DNA of 64,000 nucleotides from Rhodalgimonas zhirmunskyi (GTDB lineage: Bacteria; Pseudomonadota; Alphaproteobacteria; Rhodobacterales; Rhodobacteraceae). The notes beneath the pieces were generated by a model. It had not been told where the DNA came from. It made no database searches and saw only the letters and a program-made list of their open reading frames with translations. Both the position numbers and the translations under genes were made by a program. Below are positions 9,631 to 17,501 of this stretch, in pieces. Location of the stretch: positions 186,001 to 250,000 of the forward strand of contig JANFFA010000004.1 in NCBI GenBank assembly GCA_030848925.1. The letters run 5' to 3'. Positions within the stretch are counted from its first letter, which is position 1. Each line of letters starts with the position of its first letter.

Positions 9631-11328
9631 TCAGTCCTGAACGACTTCGACACTGTTGTTCGGGTCGAGTTTCACGGTGCCCTGTTTCTTGATGTGGCTT
9701 TCGATCACATCCCAGATCTGCGGCCCTTCGGTGCCCTCGTTCACGCTGGCCCAACCGGCCACGACATAATTCTTCGCCGGGTCGATCTTTTCGCCGGTTT
9801 TCAGAAGGGTCATGTCGCTGATCCGCTCGCCCTGCGGCTTGTTGATGTCGATCCGATAGCCCATGCCACCGATCCGCACCATGTCGCCGCCCTGCTGGTA
9901 ATAGGGGTCCGGATTGAACAGGTTGTCGGCCACGTCCTCAAGGATCACGTGGATGAATTCCCCCGTCATTTCAGAACGATACGCCTCGCCATAGCTCATC
10001 GAGCAGACGTTCCAGATGTCTTCGCGGGTGATCGGGTCACCGGGCAGAAGGCTCGGACCCCAACGCACACCCGGGCTCATCGCGATATCCGCGTCACGCT
10101 CGGAAATCAGCGCGTCACAGATCAGATCATCCCACGTGCCGTTGAAGTTGCCACGGCGATACAGCAGGTCATCGGTCGTGCCGATCACCTCTTCCAGCTC
10201 GGCCTTGTAGGGCGCGCGCTGCTCGTCGATCAGGGCGGCCATCTCCTTGTCCGGCTCGATTACGTCCGAGAAGATCGGGATAAGCTTGGTGCGGAACCCC
10301 ATCATCCGGCCATCGCGCACGTCCAGATCGACCCGGCTCACGAACTTGCCGTTGCTGCCAGAGGCGATGATGATCGTCTCGCCCACCAGAACCGGCTCGG
10401 GCAGCGCGTCATGGGTGTGCCCCGACAGGATCACGTCGATGCCCTTCACCCGGGTCGCCATCTTCTTGTCCACGTCGAAACCGTTGTGGCTCAGGCAGAC
10501 AACAAGCTCAGCGCCCTCGGCGCGGGCCTCGTCCACGGCGGCCTGCATGTTCTCGTCCCGGATACCAAAGCTGTAATCCGGGAACATCCAGCGCGGGTTG
10601 GCGATCGGCATATAGGGGAAGGCCTGCCCGACAACGGCGATCTTCACGCCGCCACGCTCGAACATCTCGTAAGCCTTGAACAATTCGGCCGGTTCGTCCC
10701 ACTCGGCGTCGAAAATGTTCTGGCCAAGCGCTGCGAACGGAAGGTTCTCGACAATCTCGTTCACCCGGTCTTGCCCCAGAGTGAATTCCCAGTGGAAGGT
10801 CATCGCGTCGGGCTTCAGCCCGTTCATCACGTTGACCATGTCCTGCCCCTCGGTCTGGTAGCAGGTGTAAGAGCCGTGCCAAGTGTCGCCGCCATCCAGC
10901 AGCAGCGCATCGGGCCGGTCGGCGCGGATCGAGTTGACGACCGTGGCGACGCGGTCAAGCCCGCCAACCTTGCCGTATTCTTTCCCCAGCGCGGTGAAAT
11001 CGTTGTAGGTCATCGCGTAAGCCGACGGGCTGCCATCCTCGACGCCATAAAGCTTGCGGAAATCGGCACCGGTGATGTGGGGCACCTTGCCCTTGTTGTC
11101 GCCGACGCCAAGGTTGATCTCGGGCTCGCGGAAATAGATCGGCTTCAACTGCGCATGGATATCGGTGACGTGGATCAGGGTCACGTTGCCGAAGGTATCG
11201 AAGTCCAGAAGTTGGTCCTGCGTCAGCGCCTGTTGCGCCGCCAGCCGGGACCAGTTGCCAAAACCGCTGGCCCCCACCATCGCAGAGGCCGCCATCGACA
11301 CCTGAAGGAAATCACGACGTGAAATCAT
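9631..11328 (-). CDS. soxB: SoxB, dimanganese thiosulfohydrolase
   Basis: A 565-residue periplasmic hydrolase of the 5'-nucleotidase/metallophosphatase family. Twin-arginine signal at residues 3-8 (SRRDFL). Metal ligands are visible in HVTDIHAQ (Asp56, His58), LLLDGGDTWHGS, SHNGFD and SGHTHD. SoxB releases sulfate from the cysteine S-thiosulfonate on SoxY. It lies between soxA and soxC; a perfect 10-bp stem-loop in the soxA-soxB gap may tune its expression. Confidence 0.98.
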   Translation of the reverse strand: MISRRDFLQVSMAASAMVGASGFGNWSRLAAQQALTQDQLLDFDTFGNVTLIHVTDIHAQLKPIYFREPEINLGVGDNKGKVPHITGADFRKLYGVEDGSPSAYAMTYNDFTALGKEYGKVGGLDRVATVVNSIRADRPDALLLDGGDTWHGSYTCYQTEGQDMVNVMNGLKPDAMTFHWEFTLGQDRVNEIVENLPFAALGQNIFDAEWDEPAELFKAYEMFERGGVKIAVVGQAFPYMPIANPRWMFPDYSFGIRDENMQAAVDEARAEGAELVVCLSHNGFDVDKKMATRVKGIDVILSGHTHDALPEPVLVGETIIIASGSNGKFVSRVDLDVRDGRMMGFRTKLIPIFSDVIEPDKEMAALIDEQRAPYKAELEEVIGTTDDLLYRRGNFNGTWDDLICDALISERDADIAMSPGVRWGPSLLPGDPITREDIWNVCSMSYGEAYRSEMTGEFIHVILEDVADNLFNPDPYYQQGGDMVRIGGMGYRIDINKPQGERISDMTLLKTGEKIDPAKNYVVAGWASVNEGTEGPQIWDVIESHIKKQGTVKLDPNNSVEVVQD

Positions 11329-11410
11329 GGAGAGAGCCTTTCTTTGCCTCGCCTCACACCCGCGCCATTTGATTCATATGCACGGGAATGAATTTGTTAG
11401 ATTACAGAAA

Positions 11411-11439
11411 GGCCCACCCCAGATGTTCCGGGGTGGGCC
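11411..11439 (-). terminator. Perfect 10-bp stem-loop between soxA and soxB
   Basis: GGCCCACCCC and GGGGTGGGCC are exact complements with a 9-base loop, placed 8 bases after the soxA stop codon. On the minus strand it is followed by TTTCTGT. It looks like a partial terminator or an RNA-processing end that would favour soxXYZA over soxBCDEF messages. Confidence 0.7.
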
Positions 11440-11447
11440 GAATTGGT

Positions 11448-12299
11448 TTAGTTGCGGACCGAAGGTCCTTCGACCGAAAGGCCGTTGCCGCGGCTTGCGA
11501 CATAAAGCTCAAGCGCCACGAACTCGGGGCTACCCGGGTTGAACGTCTCGGCACGGGTGTCACGAATGCAGCCCTTGAAGCGCGAATGCGATCCGTTCAG
11601 CTTCGTGTTCTTCAGACGATAGGTCGGAAACCCGTTGATCTGGCCTTGGCTCAGGTGGTCGGCGCGGATCATGTTGCCATAGTTCTCTTCATGGCAATTG
11701 GCGCAAGACAGCTCAAGCTGACCGTAACGTGTGTAATAGATTTCCTTGCCCTTTTCCCAAGTTTCCTTGGCCGGACCGTCGATCTCCACGTTCACCGGAA
11801 GGCCGCGCGAAACACTGGCAAGCAGCGCTTCCATCGGCATGGAGCCACCCTTGTCGTAACCCCAGGCCTTTGCGCCCATGCGGTTCTCGCGGCAGTCGTT
11901 GATCTGCATCTGCAGCGTGCGCACTTCGCCAGCGGCCTCGTTCCACTTCGGATACACCGCGCGAACGCCGGCCATATCCTCGGGCGCGCCGTGGCAATCA
12001 GCACAGGACTTGCCCTCGGTGCCGTCCGCCGTGTTCCAGATTTCGGCCCCTTGCTCGGCAAAGATCATGCCGGGGTTGTCGAAATCATCACGCTCCATGT
12101 CGCGGGTCGAGTCCGACCGGAACAACCAGCCCGACATCACTTCATCAAGATGGCCTTCCAAGTGCGGCGCAGCCGTCGTCTTGGTCACGATCTCGATGTC
12201 TTCGTTGATAACCAGCTGATCGTCGACCGGGTCCGCCGCGCCAAACGTGGGCAGGGCCAGTGCAACAGCGCTGATCAGGGACATTGCCTTGAAATTCAT
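11448..12299 (-). CDS. soxA: SoxA, dihaem subunit of SoxAX L-cysteine S-thiosulfotransferase
   Basis: A 283-residue secreted cytochrome. Haem sites are CADCH (Cys99-His103) and CANCH (Cys199-His203), so this is the dihaem form. Cys244 in FKGCIRDTRAE is the active-site cysteine known to carry a persulfide and ligate the catalytic haem. With SoxX it attaches thiosulfate oxidatively to the cysteine of SoxY. Signal peptide ends near residue 22. Confidence 0.97.
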   Translation of the reverse strand: MNFKAMSLISAVALALPTFGAADPVDDQLVINEDIEIVTKTTAAPHLEGHLDEVMSGWLFRSDSTRDMERDDFDNPGMIFAEQGAEIWNTADGTEGKSCADCHGAPEDMAGVRAVYPKWNEAAGEVRTLQMQINDCRENRMGAKAWGYDKGGSMPMEALLASVSRGLPVNVEIDGPAKETWEKGKEIYYTRYGQLELSCANCHEENYGNMIRADHLSQGQINGFPTYRLKNTKLNGSHSRFKGCIRDTRAETFNPGSPEFVALELYVASRGNGLSVEGPSVRN

Positions 12300-12362
12300 G
12301 AGTATCCTCCCTTTGAAAGCGCCCTGCCCTTCTTCCGGGGCAAGGCGCCTATGTCTTCCAGA

Positions 12363-12692
12363 TCAGCCGACTTTAACCGTCTTGCTGTCTTCGTAAACCG
12401 ACCCGTCATCGTCGTACCAGGTGAACTTCAGATCACCGGATTCGGGGATTTTCGCCTCGAATTCGAAGTAGGGGTTGGTCGAAATCGCCGGGGCCAACGT
12501 CACGTCGACCACGTTCTGATCGCCGAAATCGCAGGTAAAGCGGTTGATGATCGAACGCGGGATGACATTGCCATCCTTATCCTTGCGCTGACCCGATTCC
12601 ATCTTGTGGCTGATCAGACACTTGATCGTGACCACTTCGCCGGCGTCGGCCTTTTTCGGGGCCTTGACGCGGGGCTTAACACCGTCTGCCAT
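12363..12692 (-). CDS. soxZ: SoxZ, partner of the sulfur carrier SoxY
   Basis: A 109-residue protein with an immunoglobulin-like beta-sandwich. It starts MADGVKPRVKAPKKAD and contains the family stretch VVTIKCLISHKMESGQRKD. It has no signal peptide and should be exported bound to the Tat-bearing SoxY. It lies 18 bases after soxY. Confidence 0.97.
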   Translation of the reverse strand: MADGVKPRVKAPKKADAGEVVTIKCLISHKMESGQRKDKDGNVIPRSIINRFTCDFGDQNVVDVTLAPAISTNPYFEFEAKIPESGDLKFTWYDDDGSVYEDSKTVKVG

Positions 12693-12710
12693 GTCTCAAA
12701 TCTCCTCTGA

Positions 12711-13130
12711 TTAGCCGCCGCAGCCGCCAATGGTGACCTTCACGGTCTTCTGCGCCTTACCAAAGCTGCCGTCAGCCAGCTTGGCGATCGCGATCACGTC
12801 CTGCGTGCCCGCAAGGCGGATACGCGTCGATGCCGACGACGACCCGGCCAGCGGCCCGAATTTGAACTCGGCCACGTCCGGCGTCGGGTTGCCCGCTGCC
12901 ATGACGAGGATCGCGCTCGCGCCCTCGGCCGAAACCGAAATCGGAACCGTGTTGCCGTTTTCCGCGATTTCCGGCGCGTCGAGGTCGACCCCGCCATCTG
13001 CCACGGCAGCACCGCCGGTGAAGGTGTTGATCATTTCGTCCACGCCAGCCGCAGATGCGTGCAGGGGCAGGACCGTCAGGGCAACAGCACCGGCGCCCAG
13101 CGCCAGCGTATCGCGTCTTGAGATGTCCAT
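12711..13130 (-). CDS. soxY: SoxY, covalent sulfur carrier protein
   Basis: A 139-residue protein with a twin-arginine signal (SRRDTL near the N-terminus) and the diagnostic C-terminal GGCGG swinging arm. Cys137 carries the sulfur substrate through SoxAX, SoxB and SoxCD. The ATG at 13130 with GGAGAGAG upstream fits the normal start; the frame is open 16 codons further but without a ribosome site. Confidence 0.98.
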   Translation of the reverse strand: MDISRRDTLALGAGAVALTVLPLHASAAGVDEMINTFTGGAAVADGGVDLDAPEIAENGNTVPISVSAEGASAILVMAAGNPTPDVAEFKFGPLAGSSSASTRIRLAGTQDVIAIAKLADGSFGKAQKTVKVTIGGCGG

Positions 13131-13188
13131 GTCTCTCTCCTTAGTTAGTTTCGTCAGGCCCGGCCCGCGCACGTCCAAACAGCTGAAA

Positions 13189-13659
13189 TCAGCTGTCCTT
13201 CAGCGTGCTGAGATAGGCAACAACGTCTTCGATCTGCTGGGCCGACAGAAGCGGCCCGAACGAATCATCCGCGGCTTTGCCCGTGTAGACTTTGCCGGGG
13301 CGGGTGAAGCCATCGACCCTGTAGTAGGACGGCATCACGGTGCCTTCGAATGTCATTTTCGAGTTCACGAGGATCCCGCGCAGCTGCGCCTCGGTCCAGC
13401 GTTCGCCGGCACCGTCCAGCATCGGGCCTACATCGCCCGGGAACTGTGCATCGACAGAGCTGATTTCGTGGCAAGCCACACAGTTGCCAAGCTGCTTGGA
13501 GGCATAGATCTTGAACCCCTCCTCCGCGTTGCCCGGCATACCCGTCAAGGACTGCTCAACAGCGCCCTCATTGAATTTCACATCACCCGGCGCCACGGCG
13601 TCGGCTTGTGCGATCCCGGCGGCGAATACCGCGGCCAGTGTCAGTGTCGTAAACCTCAT
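13189..13659 (-). CDS. soxX: SoxX, monohaem subunit of SoxAX
   Basis: A 156-residue secreted cytochrome c with one haem site, CVACH (Cys60-His64), and a likely axial Met108 in TVMPSYY. Signal peptide ends near residue 19. A GGGAGGA ribosome site precedes the ATG. The gene starts the soxXYZABCDEF run after a 129-base gap from soxW that contains a perfect dyad, so a separate promoter is likely. Confidence 0.97.
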   Translation of the reverse strand: MRFTTLTLAAVFAAGIAQADAVAPGDVKFNEGAVEQSLTGMPGNAEEGFKIYASKQLGNCVACHEISSVDAQFPGDVGPMLDGAGERWTEAQLRGILVNSKMTFEGTVMPSYYRVDGFTRPGKVYTGKAADDSFGPLLSAQQIEDVVAYLSTLKDS

Positions 13660-13739
13660 AGTTCCTCCCTTGGCTACCTTTTCTGGGTCAGGTTAGCTTC
13701 GACCTTTCTAGTGCAGCGCGACACAGAGACGCAACAACA

Positions 13740-13757
13740 AATTCAGAGAAATGAATT
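13740..13757. promoter_or_regulatory. Perfect 18-bp dyad in the soxW-soxX gap, candidate SoxR operator
   Basis: AATTCA-GAGAAA-TGAATT is a perfect inverted repeat with a 6-base spacer. It contains ATTC-N8-GAAT, which as I recall is the form of site bound by the related repressor SqrR of Rhodobacter capsulatus. It lies 81 bases upstream of soxX in one of the two regions reported as SoxR targets in Paracoccus. Confidence 0.65.
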
Positions 13758-13788
13758 ACTTTTCCGCGCGCGAAAGCAACTATCTTGC

Positions 13789-14391
13789 TCAGTTACCCTG
13801 CTTATCTTGCCATTCCTTAAACTTTCTGGCGTGATAACGCTGAAAATCTTCTCCATTTTCAATCTCGTAGCGTTTTTCCTTCACCCAGGTCAGCATGTTG
13901 CGCGTGGTATGCTTGCCGAATGCACCCGGCATCATCGCCACGGCAGACTGCTGCGCAGTGCGATCCTCGGGCACCTCTTCGGGCATGAAAAGCACCGTCG
14001 GCGTGAACAGAATCCCCCACTTGCGCATCAGGTCGCTCTGGGCCATCTCCTCGCCGTCGAAATCCGTCGCAGTATCATCGCCATGCAGGTTCAGCTGCAC
14101 GACAAAGAAGTTGTCCTCGATGTATTTCGCGATCTCCGGATCTGAATAGACCTCCTCGTGCATCTTCTTGCAATAGATGCAGCCGCGCTGCTCGATCATC
14201 AGCGCAAGGCGCTTGCCTTCCGCATTGGCCTCGCCAAGGTCTTCGCGAAGGTCCTTGAAGGTCTCGCGGAACCACGGCTCCTCGTGCAGGCCATCATCGC
14301 CCACCGACGCGGCAAAGCTGCCCCGCGGCAACAGGCTCACCAGCCCGGCGGCCATCCCGGCCATCACGAAATCACGTCGTTTCATCAGCAT
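13789..14391 (-). CDS. soxW: SoxW, periplasmic thioredoxin
   Basis: A 200-residue exported thioredoxin-fold protein with active site CIYC (Cys71, Cys74) and an N-terminal signal with an RR pair (MLMKRRDFV). SoxW is reduced by the membrane protein SoxV and supplies reducing power that keeps Sox proteins, notably SoxY, active. GGGAGAGAG precedes the start. It lies downstream of soxV, with a 13-bp tandem array in the gap. Confidence 0.94.
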   Translation of the reverse strand: MLMKRRDFVMAGMAAGLVSLLPRGSFAASVGDDGLHEEPWFRETFKDLREDLGEANAEGKRLALMIEQRGCIYCKKMHEEVYSDPEIAKYIEDNFFVVQLNLHGDDTATDFDGEEMAQSDLMRKWGILFTPTVLFMPEEVPEDRTAQQSAVAMMPGAFGKHTTRNMLTWVKEKRYEIENGEDFQRYHARKFKEWQDKQGN

Positions 14392-14407
14392 GTCTCTCTC
14401 CCTTGGC

Positions 14408-14498
14408 TCAGCCCAATGTATCAGACCAGTGTTTCAGCCCAGTGTATCAGACCAGTGTTACAAACCAGTGTTTCAGCCCAGTGTTTCAGCCCAGAGAT
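14408..14498. repeat. Seven tandem copies of a 13-bp unit across the soxV-soxW junction
   Basis: Units TCAGCCCAATGTA, TCAGACCAGTGTT, TCAGCCCAGTGTA, TCAGACCAGTGTT, ACAAACCAGTGTT, TCAGCCCAGTGTT and TCAGCCCAGAGAT follow without gaps. The last unit contains the soxV stop codon, so the array begins inside the gene end and fills the spacer to soxW. Confidence 0.9.
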
Positions 14499-15226
14499 CC
14501 CGATCCCGGCAGGACCTCGATCATCCAGTTGGAAATGTAATTCACGGTATCGGTCGCAATCAGGATCGCAAAGATAATCAGCATCACGCCCATCACCTTT
14601 TCGACATAATGCATCTTGGCCCGGTGCCGCTGCATGAAGGCAAGGAACGGCTTGGCGAAAAACGCCGCGATCACGAAGGGCGCGGTCATGCCAACGCCGA
14701 ACACGGCCAGCAAAAGCGTGCCTTGCATCAGGTCGCCCATGCCGCTCGCGATCAACAGGATCGACGCCAGAACCGGCCCGACACAGGCGGTCCAGCCAAA
14801 CCCGAAGGCCAGCCCCATCACGTAGGCGCCAAACACCGTGGTCGGATCGCTTTTCGATTCCATCCGCGCCTCGCGCATCAAGAACCCGATCCGGATCACC
14901 CCAAGGAAATGCAGGCCAAAGATAAAGATCACCGCCGCCGCAACATAGGAAAGCGGCTGCTTCCACTGCGCAAACGCCTGCCCCAGCGCGGTCGCGCCCA
15001 GCCCCAGCAGCATGAAGATCGTCGTCACGCCCAGCGCGAACATGAAGGCCGAAATGATCAGCCTCCGCTGCGCCCCCGGTGCGATCTCGTCGTCACCGCG
15101 CAGTTCGGCCATTGATATCCCGGCCATATAGCTTAGGTAGAACGGCACCATGGGCAGGATACATGGCGTGAAAAACGCCCCAAATCCCGCCAGAAGCGCA
15201 CCCCAATAGGTGACATCGCCCAGCAT
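14486..15226 (-). CDS. soxV: SoxV, CcdA-type membrane thiol-disulfide transporter
   Basis: A 246-residue protein with six predicted membrane segments of the CcdA/DsbD family. Cys22 in FFTPCILPMVP and Cys148 in GWTACVGPV are the pair that moves electrons from cytoplasmic thioredoxin across the membrane to SoxW. It is the first gene of the minus-strand sox run and diverges from soxS across a 74-base AT-rich region. Confidence 0.95.
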   Translation of the reverse strand: MLGDVTYWGALLAGFGAFFTPCILPMVPFYLSYMAGISMAELRGDDEIAPGAQRRLIISAFMFALGVTTIFMLLGLGATALGQAFAQWKQPLSYVAAAVIFIFGLHFLGVIRIGFLMREARMESKSDPTTVFGAYVMGLAFGFGWTACVGPVLASILLIASGMGDLMQGTLLLAVFGVGMTAPFVIAAFFAKPFLAFMQRHRAKMHYVEKVMGVMLIIFAILIATDTVNYISNWMIEVLPGSGSLG

Positions 15227-15240
15227 GCCTCACCCCTCCC

Positions 15241-15269
15241 TTGATGAATTAACATATTCAGATTAGATT
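15241..15269 (+). promoter_or_regulatory. soxS promoter with an embedded dyad, candidate SoxR operator
   Basis: TTGATG (15241) and TAGATT (15264) are spaced by 17 bases and could be -35 and -10 boxes for soxS. Between and overlapping them lies the inverted repeat TGAAT-TAACAT-ATTCA (15245-15260). The same dyad would also overlap a soxV promoter on the other strand. This intergenic region is the second expected SoxR target. The half-sites are the same as in the soxW-soxX dyad but in the opposite order. Confidence 0.55.
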
Positions 15270-15300
15270 GAGCGTCGAAACAATGTCAATCAGGTGCCTG

Positions 15301-15669
15301 ATGCGCCCCATCTCTTTCGTTCTCGCGGCGGCCCTCTGGGTCGGAGCCACCCTGCCCGCCTTCGCGGTCGAATTGCTCATGGTCGAACAGAAGGGCTGCT
15401 ACTACTGCCGCACCTGGAACGCCAATATCGCGCCGATCTATCCGAAAACGCCTGAGGGCCAATTCGCGCCCCTGCGCCGCGCCGACCTGCGTGAAGGCCC
15501 GCCCGACGGGGTCACCTACGCCCGTCCGGTGACCTACACGCCGACCTTCATCCTGCTCGAAGATGGCACAGAAATTGGGCGCATCGAAGGTTATCCCGGC
15601 GAAGACTTCTTCTGGGGCTTGCTCCAGATGATGTTGAAAGAGAAAACTGATTTTCAGGACGCGGGATGA
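15301..15669 (+). CDS. soxS: SoxS, periplasmic thioredoxin-like protein
   Basis: A 122-residue exported protein with the active-site motif CYYC (Cys33, Cys36) after a signal peptide ending at about residue 22. In Paracoccus SoxS keeps the SoxY cysteine free for reaction. I place the start at the ATG at 15301 because AGGTG lies 5 bases upstream and the signal peptide then has normal length; an ATG at 15283 in the same frame is also possible. It diverges from soxV and is followed by soxR. Confidence 0.88.
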   Translation: MRPISFVLAAALWVGATLPAFAVELLMVEQKGCYYCRTWNANIAPIYPKTPEGQFAPLRRADLREGPPDGVTYARPVTYTPTFILLEDGTEIGRIEGYPGEDFFWGLLQMMLKEKTDFQDAG

Positions 15670-15769
15670 CGTAAAGTCCGCAGAACCATGAAATATGGCC
15701 TTCACGCTAGATGAAAGTCGAAAAAATCGGTAATAGCCGCGGCAGACGGGGTTGAAAGGGACATAAAAT

Positions 15770-16111
15770 ATGGTGCTTCCGGTTCTGGATACGAATCTCA
15801 GCGACGAGGAACTCGACCGTTTCGTCGCCAATGCCACCACCGCGTCGAATTTCCTCAAGACCGTCAGCCACGAAGGCCGCCTGATGATCCTGTGCCATCT
15901 GGTGACAGGTGAGAAATCCGTGACCGAGCTGGAAGAACTGCTCTCGGCCCGCCAAGCCGCCGTCTCACAACAACTCTCTCGCCTGCGCATGGAAGGGCTC
16001 GTCGTGCCGCGCCGCGAAGGCAAGGCGATCTTCTACCGCCTCGCCGACAATCGCCCCAAGCGCATCCTCGAACTGGTGTATGAACTCTTCTGCACCGACG
16101 CCAACGACTAA
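15770..16111 (+). CDS. soxR: SoxR, ArsR-family repressor of the sox genes
   Basis: A 113-residue winged-helix regulator. The recognition helix is in SARQAAVSQQLSRLRMEGLV and the wing in VPRREGKAIFYRL. Cys42 and Cys108 fall where the SqrR/BigR persulfide sensors have their two conserved cysteines, so an intramolecular tetrasulfide or disulfide switch is likely. In Paracoccus SoxR represses soxV and soxX transcription until thiosulfate is present. GAAAGGGAC precedes the ATG. It lies between soxS and the transporter gene on the plus strand. Confidence 0.94.
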   Translation: MVLPVLDTNLSDEELDRFVANATTASNFLKTVSHEGRLMILCHLVTGEKSVTELEELLSARQAAVSQQLSRLRMEGLVVPRREGKAIFYRLADNRPKRILELVYELFCTDAND

Positions 16112-16267
16112 GCGCACCCGGCCCCGCCTGACCACCCGCCCCACTTAAGGGGCCGTCGACCGGGCACTCCCCCCAACACCCTGCCCTTCGCGTCGCCATT
16201 GCGCACGCGTCCGCTTCGCGCTAGAAATTCCGGCACGCTTGCTGATGCACTCGCCAGGATCCCGGCC

Positions 16268-17326
16268 ATGCTCGACCTCCTCGGAGAAAACCTCACCATC
16301 GCCCTCATCGGGCTTGGCGGCGGTGTGCTTCTGGGCCTCGCGGCGCGGCTGGGCCGGTTCTGCACTCTCGGCGCGATCGAGGATCTGCTTTATGGCGGTT
16401 CTGACACCCGGCTTCGGATGTGGGCGCTAGCCATCGGCGTTTCGATCACCGGCGTTTTCGGCCTGATGGCCGCCGGGCTGTTCGCCCCGGAAGACAGCTT
16501 TTACCTTTCGATCCGCTGGATGCCGCTCGCCTCGATCATCGGCGGGCTGATGTTCGGTTATGGCATGGCGCTCACCGGCAACTGCGGCTACGGCGCCATC
16601 GCCCGGCTGGGCGGCGGTGACCTGCGCGCCTTCGTGATCGTGCTGGTGATGGGCGTCACCGCCTATTTCACCCTCATGGGCCCGCTGGCCCCGCTGCGCA
16701 ACTGGCTGTTCTTTCAAGAGGCGGTCACCAATGACACCCCCCCTGGCATCGCCCACACCCTCGCGGGCTGGACCGGGCTTTCGATCCCGCTGATCGGCGT
16801 CGCCACCGGCATCGCGGTGATCGTCGGTGCCCTGACCTCACGCGCGCTTTTGGCCAAACCCGGCGCGATCTTCTGGTCCTGCGTCGTCGGGCTTGGCGTG
16901 CTGTCCGGCTGGGCCGGAAGCGCGTGGGTCGCGCGCGAAGGGTTTGAGGCAACGCAGGTCGTCTCCCACAGCTTCGCCGCGCCGGTGGGCGAATCCCTGC
17001 TCTACCTGATGACCGCCTCGGCGCGCGTGCCGTCGTTTGCCACCGGCTCGATCTTCGGCGTGGCGCTCGGCGCCTTCATCGGCTCGCTCTACAAGGGGCA
17101 TTTCCGCTGGGAAGCCTGCGAAGACCCGCGCGAGTTGCGCCGCCAGATCGCCGGCGCGGCGCTGATGGGCGTGGGCGCGGTGCTGGCCATGGGCTGCACC
17201 GTGGGCCAAGGTATCTCGGCCTTCTCCGTGCTCAGCTTCTCGGCCCCGGTCACGCTTCTGGCGATCTTCGCCGGTGCCGCCTTGGGCCTGCGCCAGTTGA
17301 TCGAAGGGTTCCAACCGGCGGAATAA
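16268..17326 (+). CDS. soxT: SoxT-like YeeE/YedE membrane transporter of sulfur compounds
   Basis: A 352-residue integral membrane protein of the YeeE/YedE (TsuA) family with about nine to ten hydrophobic segments. Conserved cysteine motifs are visible: Cys32 in GRFCTLGAIED, Cys106 in TGNCGYGAIARLGGGDLRA and Cys310 in MGCTVGQGISA. Related TsuA proteins import thiosulfate through such cysteines. It follows soxR, which fits the soxT gene of Paracoccus. The ATG at 16268 removes an implausible 23-residue extension and has AGGAT upstream. Confidence 0.85.
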   Translation: MLDLLGENLTIALIGLGGGVLLGLAARLGRFCTLGAIEDLLYGGSDTRLRMWALAIGVSITGVFGLMAAGLFAPEDSFYLSIRWMPLASIIGGLMFGYGMALTGNCGYGAIARLGGGDLRAFVIVLVMGVTAYFTLMGPLAPLRNWLFFQEAVTNDTPPGIAHTLAGWTGLSIPLIGVATGIAVIVGALTSRALLAKPGAIFWSCVVGLGVLSGWAGSAWVAREGFEATQVVSHSFAAPVGESLLYLMTASARVPSFATGSIFGVALGAFIGSLYKGHFRWEACEDPRELRRQIAGAALMGVGAVLAMGCTVGQGISAFSVLSFSAPVTLLAIFAGAALGLRQLIEGFQPAE

Positions 17327-17363
17327 CCCCCAGAGCCGCCCGCATGTGCTTGGCGTGTGGTAT

Positions 17364-17437
17364 GGGGGCGCTGCCCCCAAGGCGCAAAACGCTGCGCGTT
17401 TGGCACCTTCCCCCGGGATATTTTCAGTCAGATGAAG
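17364..17437 (+). repeat. Dispersed intergenic element, long form, copy 2
   Basis: Hairpin GGGGGC-GCT-GCCCCC (17364-17378), an extra small hairpin rich in CGCAAAACGC, then the box GGGATATTTTCAG followed by TCAGATGAAG (17415-17437). It follows soxT by 37 bases and has the same orientation. Confidence 0.85.
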
Positions 17438-17457
17438 CAGGGGGAAGAAACGCCAGA

Positions 17458-17488
17458 GGGGGCCGCAAAGCCCCCCCTTTCATTTTTT
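17458..17488 (+). terminator. Terminator-like hairpin after soxT
   Basis: GGGGGC (17458-17463) and GCCCCC (17470-17475) form a stem followed by CCTTTCATTTTTT. The T-rich tail is also the reverse complement of the short-form dispersed element that ends the convergent SDR gene. Confidence 0.6.
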
Positions 17489-17501
17489 CCTAAATACTCA
17501 A
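17476..17501 (-). repeat. Dispersed intergenic element, short form, copy 3
   Basis: On the minus strand the box TTGAGTATTTAGG is followed by AAAAAATGAAAGG. The TGA inside it is the stop codon of the SDR gene, so the element begins at the very end of that gene. Confidence 0.85.

Noticed and set aside
14408-14498. The soxV-soxW array as a CRISPR array
   Set aside because: Units are 13 bp and contiguous without spacers; no cas gene is near.
15268-15300. TTG start for SoxS at 15268
   Set aside because: It lies in the putative -10 box and has no ribosome site; ATG codons at 15283 and 15301 are better.
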